Assembly (NCBI GenBank): GCA_037833965.1
Contig: AP031352.1
Span: 30,878,501 to 30,942,500, forward strand
Direction: 5' to 3'
Length of the DNA: 64,000 nucleotides
Origin: Marchantia polymorpha subsp. ruderalis
Taxonomy: Eukaryota > Streptophyta > Marchantiopsida > Marchantiales > Marchantiaceae
A program made the position numbers and the translations under genes. Below, in pieces: positions 1-12,373 of this stretch (positions within the stretch are counted from its first letter, which is position 1; each line of letters begins with the position of its first letter). The notes under the pieces are model-generated. The model had not been told where the DNA came from, made no database searches, and worked only from the letters and a program-made list of their open reading frames with translations.

Positions 1-1370
1 ACATCTATTCCTAGGTTTTATTATTCATCAACGATTACATCTATGCTTCATTGTAGAAAATTTATTGACTTGAAATTATCTATAAGTAGAAGGTTATATT
101 TCTTTAAACATTAATAGAATTTCATCACTATAATTTATATCAATATGATGATATTCTAAAGTTTTGCTTTACTAATTTTTGCTTTAAAAAACTTTTAATC
201 ATCTGGAACTTAGGTTTTTTGTATGTCACATCACTAATTACATAATGATCAATCTTCCCTTAACAACATCCATGAGTTCAAATCTTTTTTTTGTAAGTAC
301 GTCTAAGAACTATTTTACTCTTTCTAGATTCATTGAAAGATAAAATTCTACCAACATTAACTTTAAAAATTGTATATTCTATGTACATAGTCAAATAATT
401 TCTTGGATTTAAAAATTCTAACATATTTCTAGAGATTTGTCCATAGCATAGTTGTAATTCAATTTTAACTATGTGGGATAACAATTTAGTATTGCATAGT
501 AGTAACAGATATCTATTATTCATATAATCTAGCTTGAAACATCATACATGAGACAAATGGCCTCAAGATTTAGTAATTATGATTTCATCACAAATAATAA
601 TACATTCTAAAAGGTATTGATGTGTTTTTAACTTTTAAACATAATCCTATCATGTGTTCTCATTTCAATCAATTCCTTCATAGAAATTCATTCAAGATGT
701 TTAGAATTTAACATTACAAGAAGAATCAAATTCTTTCTCGTATCAATCATAAATCCGACTTGAATCAATATACGTTGAACCATCAACAATTTGGATAATA
801 ACAAATCTAATAACCCTAATTCTATAGAAATAATCAATCCTCATTAAAACTGAATCATTTGATATTGAGCCGGGTTTATGGCACTTTTCATATAAGCTTA
901 GGAGTATAATAATACCAAAGAAGGAGGCTCGGAGTGTGAGCCGAAACTCCCCACCCTTCAGCGTTTGTAATCCAGGTGGGAGTTCGAGCTCCCATAATCT
1001 TACTTCTCTGATTTCAAGCCATGTGCTCTAAGTGCATTCAAGATAACAAGATCATAAACACTTGCTCTTCCACAGACAAATTGTCCAAAACTGAAATTAA
1101 CAACTTGCTGTCTGCTATTTTCACAAGAGCAGCAGACAAGCTCTTCATAACATAAATATCTAAGCCAACTTTGGGTGACTTTTTCAATACTACAGCCGCT
1201 GTGGGCCTATCTAGAATGAGTGCCACATCTCGGACACACTGCCCCGGACACAGTCATGTGACACACCAGCAGCACAAGGTGACACCCTTCCTAACTGCAA
1301 CCTTCACACCCATAGAACACGATTCTACTCTCAACACCATGCTCGAGTCTTCCTTTTAGTGATCAACTCA
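1..1370. other. AT-rich intergenic DNA, no gene recognised
   Basis: Strongly AT-rich up to about 870, with stop codons in all frames and no protein I recognise. From about 900 to 1370 base composition becomes more even. A T-arm-like element near 976-995 (a TTCGA loop flanked by TGGGA and TCCCA) resembles the internal B box of a tRNA-derived SINE, but no matching A box is evident. A short minus-strand open frame at 1038-1226 looks protein-like, though I cannot assign it to a family. Probably old transposon debris. Confidence 0.5.
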
Positions 1371-1870
1371 GTCTCAGCCCAGCGATCCTCTTGGCCCTCA
1401 CACACACTCTTCCGCTGAGCCCTCCGGCTACACTCTCAGCGACTCCACGCTTCCAACACCCTCGCTCTCAGGGATCTCACCCTCCTATCAAATTCCACCC
1501 ACAATTTCAAGTATAAGATTTCAATCTCACACCCTCAGTTCCCACCTTCGATTTCAGTCCCACTCCCAATTCCTACTCAGATTTCAGTGTCGATTTCTCA
1601 GTTTCCACCTTCAGATCCCACAAGATTTCTCTCTCAGATTCAACTCTCACTTTTCAGTTTCAAATTCAGATCCCAACTATAACATTTCAGTCTCAGATTT
1701 CACTTCGATTTCAACCTCCACTCTCAGAACCTCCACTTTGATTTCAGCTCCCACTCACAGAATCGACTCTCCTCCCTCGAGAGTTCTCTCCCTCCTACTT
1801 CAAATTCTCTACACTCTACTCCTAGTTCTCACTACTTCCCTGCGAAAATCAATCACATCCACACTCTACT
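1371..1870. repeat. Degenerate pyrimidine-rich simple repeat (CTCAGATTTCA-type)
   Basis: The + strand is a CT-rich string in which variants of CTCAGATTTCA, CAGTTCCCAC and CACTCTCAG recur every 10-25 bases. It has few purine runs and no sustained open frame. It looks like a decayed low-complexity or minisatellite block, perhaps the CT-rich leader of an old transposon. It sits directly before the CCGAAGGCC repeat block. Confidence 0.55.
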
Positions 1871-2144
1871 CCTCCTAATGATACCACCAGCGTCTCCACA
1901 TAATAGCACACCACCAGATCTCAATTCCCAGGCCGATATTCCCCTCCAAAGTCCAGGGCCGAGGCACCCACAGGCCGCGTGAACCTGTTCCCGCAATGAA
2001 GGGTATCGGCCTGCTTCCCATGCGCGACTTCATGCCCCGCCGTCCTATTTCCCACACTTGACTTCACGCCGCCGCCACTGCCACACCTGTACAGTCTTCA
2101 TTCATGACCATGCCAACCTCCGCCGGAGGACATCCTATTCCGCG

Positions 2145-2700
2145 CACCGCCGAAGGCATCCCACCGCCGAAGACACTCTCTATCTGTTATCGCCAAAGGC
2201 CTCTTTATCTGTTATCGCCGAAGGCCTGCTATCGCCGAAGGCCTTTCGCCTAACCATATCAACTCATAACTCAGTGATGGCTGATCCGTTTCAAGAGTTC
2301 TTGAGCTCGTTGAAACGAGCGGGTCAAGCTATTTCCAACGAGAACCTAACTGAGTCAAGCCGTTACGAATTGAGAAAGTTATGACGGTTTTACTCCTCCG
2401 CCGAAGGCCTTGCCCCGAAGGCCTACTATCTCCGAAGGCGTCCGTCGCCGAACTCGCCTAAACCCTTCCCATCAGTAATTTCCGACACTCATAACTCAGT
2501 GGTGCCTTATCCGTTTCAAAAGTTCTTGGTTTTGTTGAAACGAACGTCGCGAGCTCTTTCCAAAAAAACCCTAACTTAGTCAAGGCGTCACAAATTGAAA
2601 ACGTTATGAGGGTTTCACTGTTTCGCCGAAGGCCTTTCCTAGAAGGGACTTCACCGAAGTCACTTCGCCGAAGACCTTGCCCCGAAGTCCCCCTTCCGCA
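2145..2700. repeat. Tandem ~225-bp repeat with many CCGAAGGCC motifs; decayed transposon/LTR-like
   Basis: Two imperfect direct copies lie about 225 bp apart. The block beginning ACTCATAACTCAGTG at 2262 and ending near GTTATGACGGTTT (about 2391) recurs from 2487 to about 2618. Between and around them GCCGAAGGCC or one-base variants occurs about a dozen times (for example near 2150, 2217, 2232, 2401, 2416, 2624, 2665). The phrase pattern with GTTGAAACGA and TCCGTTTCAA recalls plant LTR sequences, which is inference. No gag or pol coding sequence is visible nearby. Just downstream (about 2820-2843) is a short inverted repeat, TGTGAGC...GCTCACA. Confidence 0.6.
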
Positions 2701-5700
2701 CCTTTGCGTACTAGCCATTACACCAACTCCTAATCTTGCCAAGACTTTCAGAAAACCCGAAGCATAATTTTGCAAGAGCTTAAATCCAAAATTTTAACTC
2801 TCATAAGGATAAAAATACATGTGAGCGCATTTTTGTGCTCACACGGAGGGTTGGTTCTACATGTCTAGAACAATCTACATTTTGTCTTTGGTGCTGACTT
2901 GAATCTTGGATGACAAAACACTAATAAAATTCTCATCGGGAGCAAATTATATCTTGCTCGCTAAGCCAGGTGAAGTTTTTTTGCAAGTCCATAATGTCGG
3001 TTACTAGCTCGTTATCGGCTTGCATCTCTCATAACAAGGTTTTAGCTGTTGCAGCTGTGCGATTGGCCAATATTTACGCGAGCACTACTTGTAGTTATTC
3101 ACCTGAATTTTGTGTGGTGAGTGTCCTACCTTTGAGTATCACAAAGTGCGTAGCACCTTTCATCATAGTCTCGTGCCTTTGGGGCGTATGGTTTGGAAAA
3201 TTATATATTTTATGCTCTATTCCTAATTCAACTATTATAATTTTTGTGGAGAAAGTACAAAAGACATCTTCAATGTAAAGATGAATACATGAAAAGATAG
3301 ATAGATGAATAGATGAAAACAACATTATTCAAAATCCATAAATTACTAACAGACTTTAGTAAATTGTATATCTCTACCATCATAATCTATAGTCGAAAAA
3401 ACTTTTCTCTCAAACCTGAAATTTTGTAACCACATAGAGTAATGCAAAATCATCATCTCTCATTTTCACATAACAATATTATTCTTGTTGTGATCACTCT
3501 TGTTAAATTTTCAACACATCATCATTTTACTTTCTAAAGTTTTATTCCTAGACTTGTATCTATACTTAGATTCAAAATACATGTAAATTTGTGAATATGA
3601 TACAACTCGAGTCACGATAAGTTATGTTGGAAGAAAAAAATGAAGTAAATGACAACAACATTTTTTGTTGTAAGTCGTCTATCAACAAAGCAATTATAAT
3701 GTTGCTATTAATGATTGTTTCACTATCACAATGAAATGAAAAAAAACATATGACAATGATTAAAATGAGATAGATAATGAATTTAATAGACATGAATCTT
3801 TTCTTTAATTTATTATTAATTCATCAAAATCTTTAAAATCAATGACAAAATCACCAAATACATCAATATGATCTTTTACTTTAATGTCAGATTCTTTCAT
3901 TTTGAAGCTCATGAACTTCAAGAATTCATACAATTTGTTAAACAATTTGTTGAGATAAATTGTCATTCAAAAGTCTTAAACACATTATTTTTTTTATTCT
4001 TTTTGATGATTTAAAATCAAAGGTTATATATGAAGCATAAACATATTCATAATATGTTTTTAAAGATTATTCCAATTTTTGTCATTACAAATTAAGAACT
4101 TGGATCTCAATGTTTTCTCTACATCCATTGTTATTAGCATGTTTTTCACTTATTTTATCTAGAATAGATTATCATAACGTCCATTATAATTCACCATGTT
4201 ATATATCCACGTTAGACTTAGTGATCGCAATTTTGGTTTGTCAAACACTTGAAGTTAATTCTTGTGTTTGGTGAGTGAAATATTTTCTTTTCACTAATTT
4301 ATTCCCTTCTATACTATTGTTCATCTTTCATCATTTTGTGATCTTCAATTTTTTTGCCATTGTTGTTCTTACAAGCCTTTTTAAGCATGATGACAAAACT
4401 TTATAGATGATTAAGTCTTCAGAAAGTTGACTCATAATGATGAAGACTGCTACAATGATGATACTTGTTGATGATTGTTTCACTCAAAATATCTTATTCC
4501 AAGAAGTATAGTTGATCAAGTTCCAACTATCTACTTCTCATTTGCCACAAAAAAAAATCATCCCTGATTCCACATAATATTTATGAATGTTGTCATTAGA
4601 AAAAAAAAATTGGAATACTTTTCTTTATTAGATTATCAAGGTGTTTAATATATCAATTATACAACCTCCTCCAACTTCAAAAGTTCTAATTTTTTGATCA
4701 TTTCAAAGAAATTTGACATGTTATAAGCATGAATTTAGTTCTCACATACAACTTTTTTAAGATTTTCTTTCATAGAGTTTCATGAAAGTTGATTGATATT
4801 TTAAATCTACAATGACTTATCACTTGTTTAATCTAGTTGAAACATAACACATTACATAGATCTAGAAACTAATACATAAACTTTTCACATAAACAAAATA
4901 ATACAATGTTACAACTTTCATTATGTTTTCTGCTAGAAAACGTCAACAAGGTTTTGAAAATTATAATCAATCAAGATTTATGTATAAGTAATTTGACTTT
5001 GAATCGAATTTGTATTCTATTTATCCAAGATTTGAGTTTAAAATCTTGTATTTGAGGTAAAATACTCTTTTTTCAACATTGATCTTCTTTCTACTTGATT
5101 TTGACAAAAATATCATATATGTGTGACAAAAAACAATACATTTAATTTTGATGTAAAAGTTTCACATGCCTTATATTTTTGTTGTTATTTTCATTGTGAT
5201 GAAAAATTAATATATTTATAGCTAACTACAAAAATTTTGTACAACACACAAAAATGATTTTTTTTTAATAAAATTTATTGGATATAACAAATTTTCAATT
5301 AAAACTAATTTCACTTGTGATTACCATAATTGTCTAATATCTATAACAATCATCATCATTGTATGCAACGATAATTTGTGTAGTGGAAATTCAATACCTT
5401 GTGTTCAAAAATTTTACAAGCTAGAATTTGTGTAGCATCATAGATCTGCATCATGCAAAGTACGCACAACTTCTCTAATCGCTCCAACCTTACTTAGTTG
5501 TTTCATTTGTGCACTCAGTCCATTTACTATTTCCATCTACTCATCTGCAGTCATGACTTGAAGTTGCACTCAAACATAAAATATCACTTTGACTCCACAA
5601 CTTCTTATTAACATAGGTTGAAAGAAATTTCAAAATGATCTTATCCATTTACTATAATTCAAAATTAGTATTCATCTATGTTTATATAGTTTAATATTCT

Positions 5701-8700
5701 TGTTAATTAGTTCCAATATGAATATCTCAGTATCAAAATCTTGCAATAACTTGCAATTTTGTCCAGATTTTTTTTTCAATTCTACCTAGTCATATGTAGA
5801 TAAAAATCACTTTTTGAATTTGAGTTACATATTGTATGTGCGTCATGTTGATGAATGACAATGGATCACACACACAAACACGTGTTGTATTCACACACAA
5901 TTTGCATTAAATTGTTTACTTCAGAGATTGAAGTTGGAATTCAAGCAATTTGCAAGCATGTTTTTCTACTTTCAATCCGTATCGATCCGTTTGATTGGCA
6001 TATGTTGCAAGCTTCACACAACCTCGTACGCGTAAAAAGAGCATCTCCAACAACGAGTAAATGCTATGAAATCAGTTGTTGGACCGCATTGTTGTGATGA
6101 AATGATTGTTTGTCTAACACGATGAAGCATCATATGTGACAATGATTGATAGAAGTCTAACCATAAACTCAATATGTGAAGAATTTCACTCTTATCATTC
6201 ATCTTTTAGTCATGATTTTTATAATTAATAAAATATTATCAAACACATCAATGTGATTCTGTGATAATGTGATGTGTCATGATTATATCTTATAATTTTT
6301 TTCATCTTGAAACTCATAATCTTCAATGAGTCATAAAATCTTATAACAATTTTTTGTGATGAAATCACTTATACAATATTTTGAAATACTTTTCTAACGC
6401 AAAAGAATACTAACAAAAATAATTCAATGGTCTAACACTTTCATATAAATTTGATGTACATGAAACAACGTGAATTCATATCAAATGATTTGAGATAAAT
6501 AATTTTAATATTAATATTAATTTTATATTTAAAATGTGTTGTTTTTATAAAATATGTTAGATTTTGCAACATAAACTTTTGGCTTCAAACAAAATAATAA
6601 CCATGTCAAAACAAAATTCGCCAACAAAATCTACAATTTTATATCATATATATAATATATATTGTAAAAGAATGGTGTTTGAAATCTGATTTTCAGCAAT
6701 GACGTAGTATGATATATGATCTTTAGAGATCAAATAATTACATTATACTATTTAAATAATTATAGTCAACAAAATTAAAAAATATTTGATTAAAAATTTT
6801 GATTTGATAATATACAACATGTGAAATGAAATTATCTAAAAAATTTCACCTATTATTTAGGTGCATAAATTTGATGAGGATGTATAATGTATAATTGCTT
6901 ATACAACTGTTTGGTAGAGATCATAGTAATATGTATTTGTTGATGATAGGCAGTAACATCACAATTTTTTTTATACTTAACAACATATATATATTGATTA
7001 AATAATACTTGAATATTGTAATACAACTCAGCAATTTTTTGATTAAGAGTCTTTTGGTCATGAAAGTTATTAAAATAGACAATATATATAGGGTAATGTT
7101 AAATCGACAACACAAATTATTACAACTACCACATATTTGTTATTTCTAAAATACAATGTAGGTTGCATGAAGAGTAAGTTAACCTCGTGAGAGTTAGATA
7201 TGTTAAAATGACCACAAAATTTGTTAATACGACGCCAGACGCCTGTTCACATGATGACCTGTAAATATTAAAAAATTTCGCACACAAGGCCAAGTCTCAG
7301 ATGCGAGTGTGTTTTGGACTTCCTCCTCCTTCATGTGCAAAAAACACTAACAGAGTTGATACTTCCATGGATCCGGCCTTTGCCCTACAACAGCTCATTC
7401 ATTAGTTCATTTTGGAGTACCTCTCCACCCTCCCTGCCACCAAGGACATCAAATACTACAAAAGCAATAGCAAAAAATCAATTTTAGACAAGAGATTCGT
7501 ATGTGATTGTTTTAACTATTTATGTGATTGTTTTAACATCCCCTATATATATAAATAATTATATATATATTTATAATCAAATATGTATCATGACTTATAG
7601 CTAGAAAGCATCATAATTTTGTTTCATCAATTATAAAATATTCAAGAATATATTAAAAAATTTGTACTTTGTTGTATAGTTGAATAAAAACTAGATGAAT
7701 TGGCTAGACTCCTTCACACATACACGGAGGAATTTTTTAAATCTTGCATTCCTATAACCTAATTTTAAATAATAATTTATGAATGTTGTCTTGAAGTAAC
7801 AAGATTGTTAAATTGATTAAATAATTCAATGAGTGGTAAGATGTTATTGCCAAGAGATATGACTTAATATTTCATATTATTATCAATTGCTCTGGTAATC
7901 AAAAAAATTGGATTGAATGTGTATCTGACGGTTAAGAATTTGATCATAGATTTATGATCAGTTAGTAATTCTTAAAAATCTAGTATCAAATATGTTGTGA
8001 TTTTTGTATCCGTAAATAAATGAAATGTAGCTTCTTGACTAGTTAGATATCATGAGTAGATAGTGGGATCAATAAGGTTTGGTTGTTCTTTTCATCAATC
8101 TAAATAAGTTAATATGCTTCACATCACTGCATATATTTATATTAGATTTCCTCTAAAATATCAGTATGTCAATTTACATAGTTACTTAAAATTTATGTCT
8201 ACACAAGAAAAATAATGGAAAAGCATCGGACTTGTATGTTGAATGAATCATGATGTAATACAAGTTTGAAGAAAAATATACATGAACAAAAATGTTCTTG
8301 ATAGTTTAAACTATCAAGACATATTCAAAAATTCTAACATTTATTTTTTTTTAAAGATTATCTTGCCTAATTTTAAACTCAATTAATTTTCTGAAAGTGA
8401 AACAAACAAATTTTTAAATTCAATAGAATTTTCAAATATCAGTCAATACATGACTTTTTTTTGTTTTTATATTTGATCATTTATCTAATATATATTTTGT
8501 TAAAATCAGATGATTATTATTATAACCTAAAGTGGAAAAACTCGATTTTATTGAAGATTCTTATACCTGTAAAAAGATTATATGGATCATGCCAATATAT
8601 AAAATATTTATTGGAAAAAATATTTATAATATGAATAAAAATTCATAAAAAATGCTTATAATAAATGGAAACTTTTAATAGATATATATATATATATAAT

Positions 8701-10650
8701 TTTATACAAATAATTTTATTCAATTTTAATTAATTTTTTATCATCAAAACGTGGAGAATCCAAGTTGATCACAAAACATACAGGAATCAATTTTTTATAC
8801 TTGTGAGAATAAAATTTCGAATTAAATATTATTTATTTTTTCTCTTTTAAAGTTGAATTTATCAATTTTGTAGAAAAAAATATTTCAGGATTGTGTGTAA
8901 TTGTGTATATTAGTTTTAATTCAATGAAATATTCAATCTGTATATAAATATCATTAACTTTTTTAAAATATATTTGAATTATATTTCATTTGTTATTTAT
9001 TAGTAAAATATACATATGTTATGAAAAATTAAAAAAAATCTAGAATATTATCATCTCAAACTATATATGAATCATTATTATAAAATTCAACTGTATATTG
9101 CATAAAAAAATAATTCTAATTATTTATATATAATCAGTTGAAAAAAACTAAAAAAATTAATGGATTTTACGATCTAAGTTATAAAAATCAATATTGTATT
9201 GAAAATTATCAAGAAATAATCAATTTTTTCTACATCAACATAATTACACTCGAATACATCACTATTATCAATATGATACAATGTAATATTTTTTGGGTTC
9301 ACTGAAGGAATTATTTTTTACAAATTTCATTCATTGACATTCATCTTAAATAGATTGTTGGAATTTAAATTTAAGACCCCAAAATAATATATGTTTCTAA
9401 GTCATTTCATGGAGATTATGGTAATCTTATTGGATCCACATAATGGTTCATCAATTTGGATATTGAGCTTTAGGAACAAACCATATTTTAAAATAAAGTT
9501 AAGCTTGATAATTTGGTGGAAAGTATATATAGGTAAGTGTTTTTAGACATTTAAGTGATTTTTCTGTTTATCCGAGTTTTTAAATAATAAATAATTAATT
9601 TTCATATGTATTAAAATTTTAAATTTCTAATGCAAATAACACAAGCCTAAATTACTACATGATATGCCAAACATTGATAAGGTATAATAATATTTTTGAT
9701 AATAAAGATTACCGGTTGTCAATAGACTTGGCTCTCATCAATTGTCTAGATTGCCATCTATAGATAATTTGCTTTCTATAATCAACGTTGATAAGATTTA
9801 GTGTTGAATCTTATCATACTGAAAAAGGAAACATTCACAAGTACATTATATGATTATGAAATTGTAACTAAAATATGTGCTCACATACTATAACTATCAA
9901 GGACATAATCAAATTGCATTTGCAGAATCAAACGTATCATGGTGATGTGGGAGATTTCTAATACTGAAGACATTATACACTTCACATAGGTTTGTGCAAA
10001 CTAAGGTCAAAGATTGCATATTTCTGACATAAAAAAAGCGTGCACCAGAATTCAGAATTATCATATGAGATTGATAGAATAATAGAGGAAGGTCCAACCA
10101 AACAAAACACACCACAGTTGGTCATAACATGGGACACTGTCAGTTGACTCTGGTATTCAAGCAGCAACAACAACACAACGATGTTGTAGGCGTTGTGCAT
10201 ACATATACTATGTATGATGATTTTGGACAAATGATTTAATTCGTCATGGATTGGCATCAAGGACACACAAGCAAATTTAGAAAGACATCACATCTTTAAA
10301 TTTGCTATCTTTGAATTTATACAGATTACGTACAATGACTTTGAGATAGAGCAAGAGCCCATCTTACTAGTCTTCCATTCTCTTATATTATTATTATTAA
10401 GCTATTTTTCATCTTGCTCTATGTAGAGCAATAGGTGATGCAATAAAGAAGAGAGCAATCAGGTGACTCTTCTTCATACTTATACCATTCTGACTAGATA
10501 ATTCGGTTTGAAGTTATCCAGCCCTAGTAGAAATTAGGTTCATTGTGATGCCATTGGGAGCTAACCCAAGTTATCCATGTGGGTTGTTCCATCCATGATT
10601 CCATGATGGGGTAATTGACGGGTCGTCCCAGCATTTTCGTCATTTTGATT
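2701..10650. other. Long AT-rich gene-poor stretch
   Basis: About 8 kb of very AT-rich sequence without a supported gene. Open frames are short and of biased composition. It contains a perfect 24-bp palindrome (8296-8319), short AT microsatellites (for example around 8683-8698) and a slightly GC-richer patch at 9900-10270 with two overlapping minus-strand open frames I do not recognise. From about 10480 composition shifts towards the DSS1 promoter. Probably relic transposons or heterochromatin. Confidence 0.55.
8296..8319. repeat. Perfect 24-bp palindrome
   Basis: Left arm TCTTGATAGTTT is followed immediately by AAACTATCAAGA, its exact reverse complement, with no spacer. With one bulged T, pairing can be extended by a few further bases (ATGT/ACAT). 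It lies in AT-rich DNA without genes. Function unknown; possibly a remnant of transposon ends. Confidence 0.8.
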
Positions 10651-10672
10651 GATAGAGTTTATTCTAGAGTAA

Positions 10673-10679
10673 TATAAAT
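10673..10679 (+). promoter_or_regulatory. Candidate TATA box of the DSS1 gene
   Basis: TATAAAT lies about 200 bp before the inferred 5'-UTR splice donor and at the boundary from AT-rich to GC-richer sequence. A start site near 10700-10710 would be expected. Inferred from position only. Confidence 0.35.
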
Positions 10680-10886
10680 CTCTGAGGAATAGGAATTTGT
10701 TTTCCGCGAATTTTTATGATATTTGCGTTCCTGCATATGTTCCAGGGTATTCCAAGTACTCCAAGTATTCGGTCATTGCCGCACAAGGAAGAAGGCCGTG
10801 GAGCAGAACAGAAGGACATCGACCCGGCTGCCACAACTCTCGACGCCCGTGCGTAGGTTGGACGACGACAGCGATTTGCTCTGCAG

Positions 10887-12077
10887 GTAAATTTCTGCAC
10901 GAGTTTTGCCTCCGATGTGCGGCGAAGCTCTCTGATTTTCGTGCCCCGTTTTAATCATGGGTTCTGTTCTTTTCTCTGAAATTTCGCACGGCGTTCGTCA
11001 CCCACGATGCCTTTTTCTTAGGCCACGGGCGCCTTTCTCGTGACTGCAGACGGTTGCTTGCACATCCTTGCTCTCGTAATGGTTTCTGAACACATTCCTT
11101 TCTCTTCTCGCTGAGTTTGATATGATGGCACGTCCTTCCGATTGCTGATTGCATTTTCTCGTTGATGTTGAGTTCCTGGTCATCACAGTTACAAAATGTC
11201 AGTAGTTTGAAGCTTTGGAACAGACGTCTCATACAGGAGGTAGACTGTCATAAAAAATCTCGGTCCTGTCGGTTGGTGACAAAGTCGTGTGAGATTGACA
11301 GTCACCATCGCGTATTGTTGAACCCCGTCGTTGAACGATATTGCGATTGGATTTTTCACTCACTTCCTCAAAATGACCCGCTTTTTGAACCCTAAAATTA
11401 TGCACCATTCTGTTTCCTCTTTTCTCTCTCTTTGTATCTGAACGTAGACATGATTTGTACATATTTATTGTTGACGGTCAGACGCTTGCTCTAAATTCCA
11501 GTTCTTTTGTTGGTCTTCTGATAACTTCTCACTATCAGGACGTTCACATTTTGGTCTGGTCATTTCTTGGACTGAGGTTCTAACAGATCATCGATACCTT
11601 TAGTCAAACTTACGTTTCTGGAGAGCTCTTATAGTACGGGTGTCATTTCTATGTCTCGCCGTTAGTCTCTTGAATTCAGAATACCCTTCGATATGACACA
11701 TCCACAACCTGCTTTCGAATTTCTTATGCATCCCATCGTTGTCTCCTTGCAAAACTTCTGTTCCTGGAGATCTCCTCCGTTATACATTATTGATTAGATA
11801 TGTAATCGTCTTAAATCGTTGGTTCCTCTCAAGTCTTTTGAAAAATTTGTCCTCATGGAATCCTTGATATCTTTGTGTAGTTTCTCTATGTTTGTATTTT
11901 TTTTCTATATTGGCTTGATAAATGTGGTAGCATGTAGAGGTCGCTGTTTGATCATTTTTGGGGGGACTTTGGATGTGCTTACGGTGTGCGCTGAGTTGAG
12001 TCATTTCATTCCAGTCCCACTCTTCTTACGACTGTTTCTATGTTGAGACTCTGACATCTGTGAAACGCGTGCCTCAG
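10887..12077 (+). other. Probable 5'-UTR intron of the DSS1 gene
   Basis: A GC-richer leader ends ...GCTCTGCAG followed by the donor GTAAAT at 10887. About 1.2 kb later GTGCCTCAG ends at 12077, leaving 50 nt of leader before the ATG. The interval is T-rich on the + strand, as plant introns are, with no sustained coding. It holds a telomere-box-like motif, AACCCTAAA (near 11389). Leader introns are common in plant housekeeping genes. The exact boundaries are inferred without transcript evidence. Confidence 0.4.
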
Positions 12078-12127
12078 GTATTGGATATCCAAAAGTTGGA
12101 GTTGTTTATTCTTGGTAAGCCCAAGCT

Positions 12128-12373
12128 ATGGCCGGTACCACAGAGACAGCTCCCAAGCAGGCTTCGGAGGAAGTGAAGCTGGATTTGTTTGAGGACGATG
12201 ATGAGTTTGAAGAGTTCGAGACCGAAGAGTGGGACGATGAAGAGGGAGAGAAGGTTGCTCTGCAACAGTGGGAAGACGACTGGGATGATGACGACGTGAA
12301 CGATGACTTTTCCGCCCAGCTCAGAACTGAGCTTGAAAGTGCCTCTGCGGTTGCCGAGACTCCCGCAGCATAA
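12128..12373 (+). CDS. DSS1: 26S proteasome complex subunit DSS1/SEM1
   Basis: Encodes an 81-residue, highly acidic protein of the DSS1/SEM1 family. Family members are intrinsically disordered subunits of the 19S proteasome lid. They also bind BRCA2 and take part in TREX-2 mRNA export. The hallmarks are visible in order: an N-terminal acidic ubiquitin-binding motif around residues 19-30 ([13 protein letters not shown]), a linker, the conserved [14 protein letters not shown] block at 48-61, and a C-terminal amphipathic helix starting SAQLRTELE at 62. The length is typical of plant homologues (about 70-80 aa). The coding region is in a single exon. The start is the first ATG after the inferred leader intron and precedes the conserved region by about 18 residues. 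No breaks or missing motifs. Confidence 0.95.
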   Translation: MAGTTETAPKQASEEVKLDLFEDDDEFEEFETEEWDDEEGEKVALQQWEDDWDDDDVNDDFSAQLRTELESASAVAETPAA

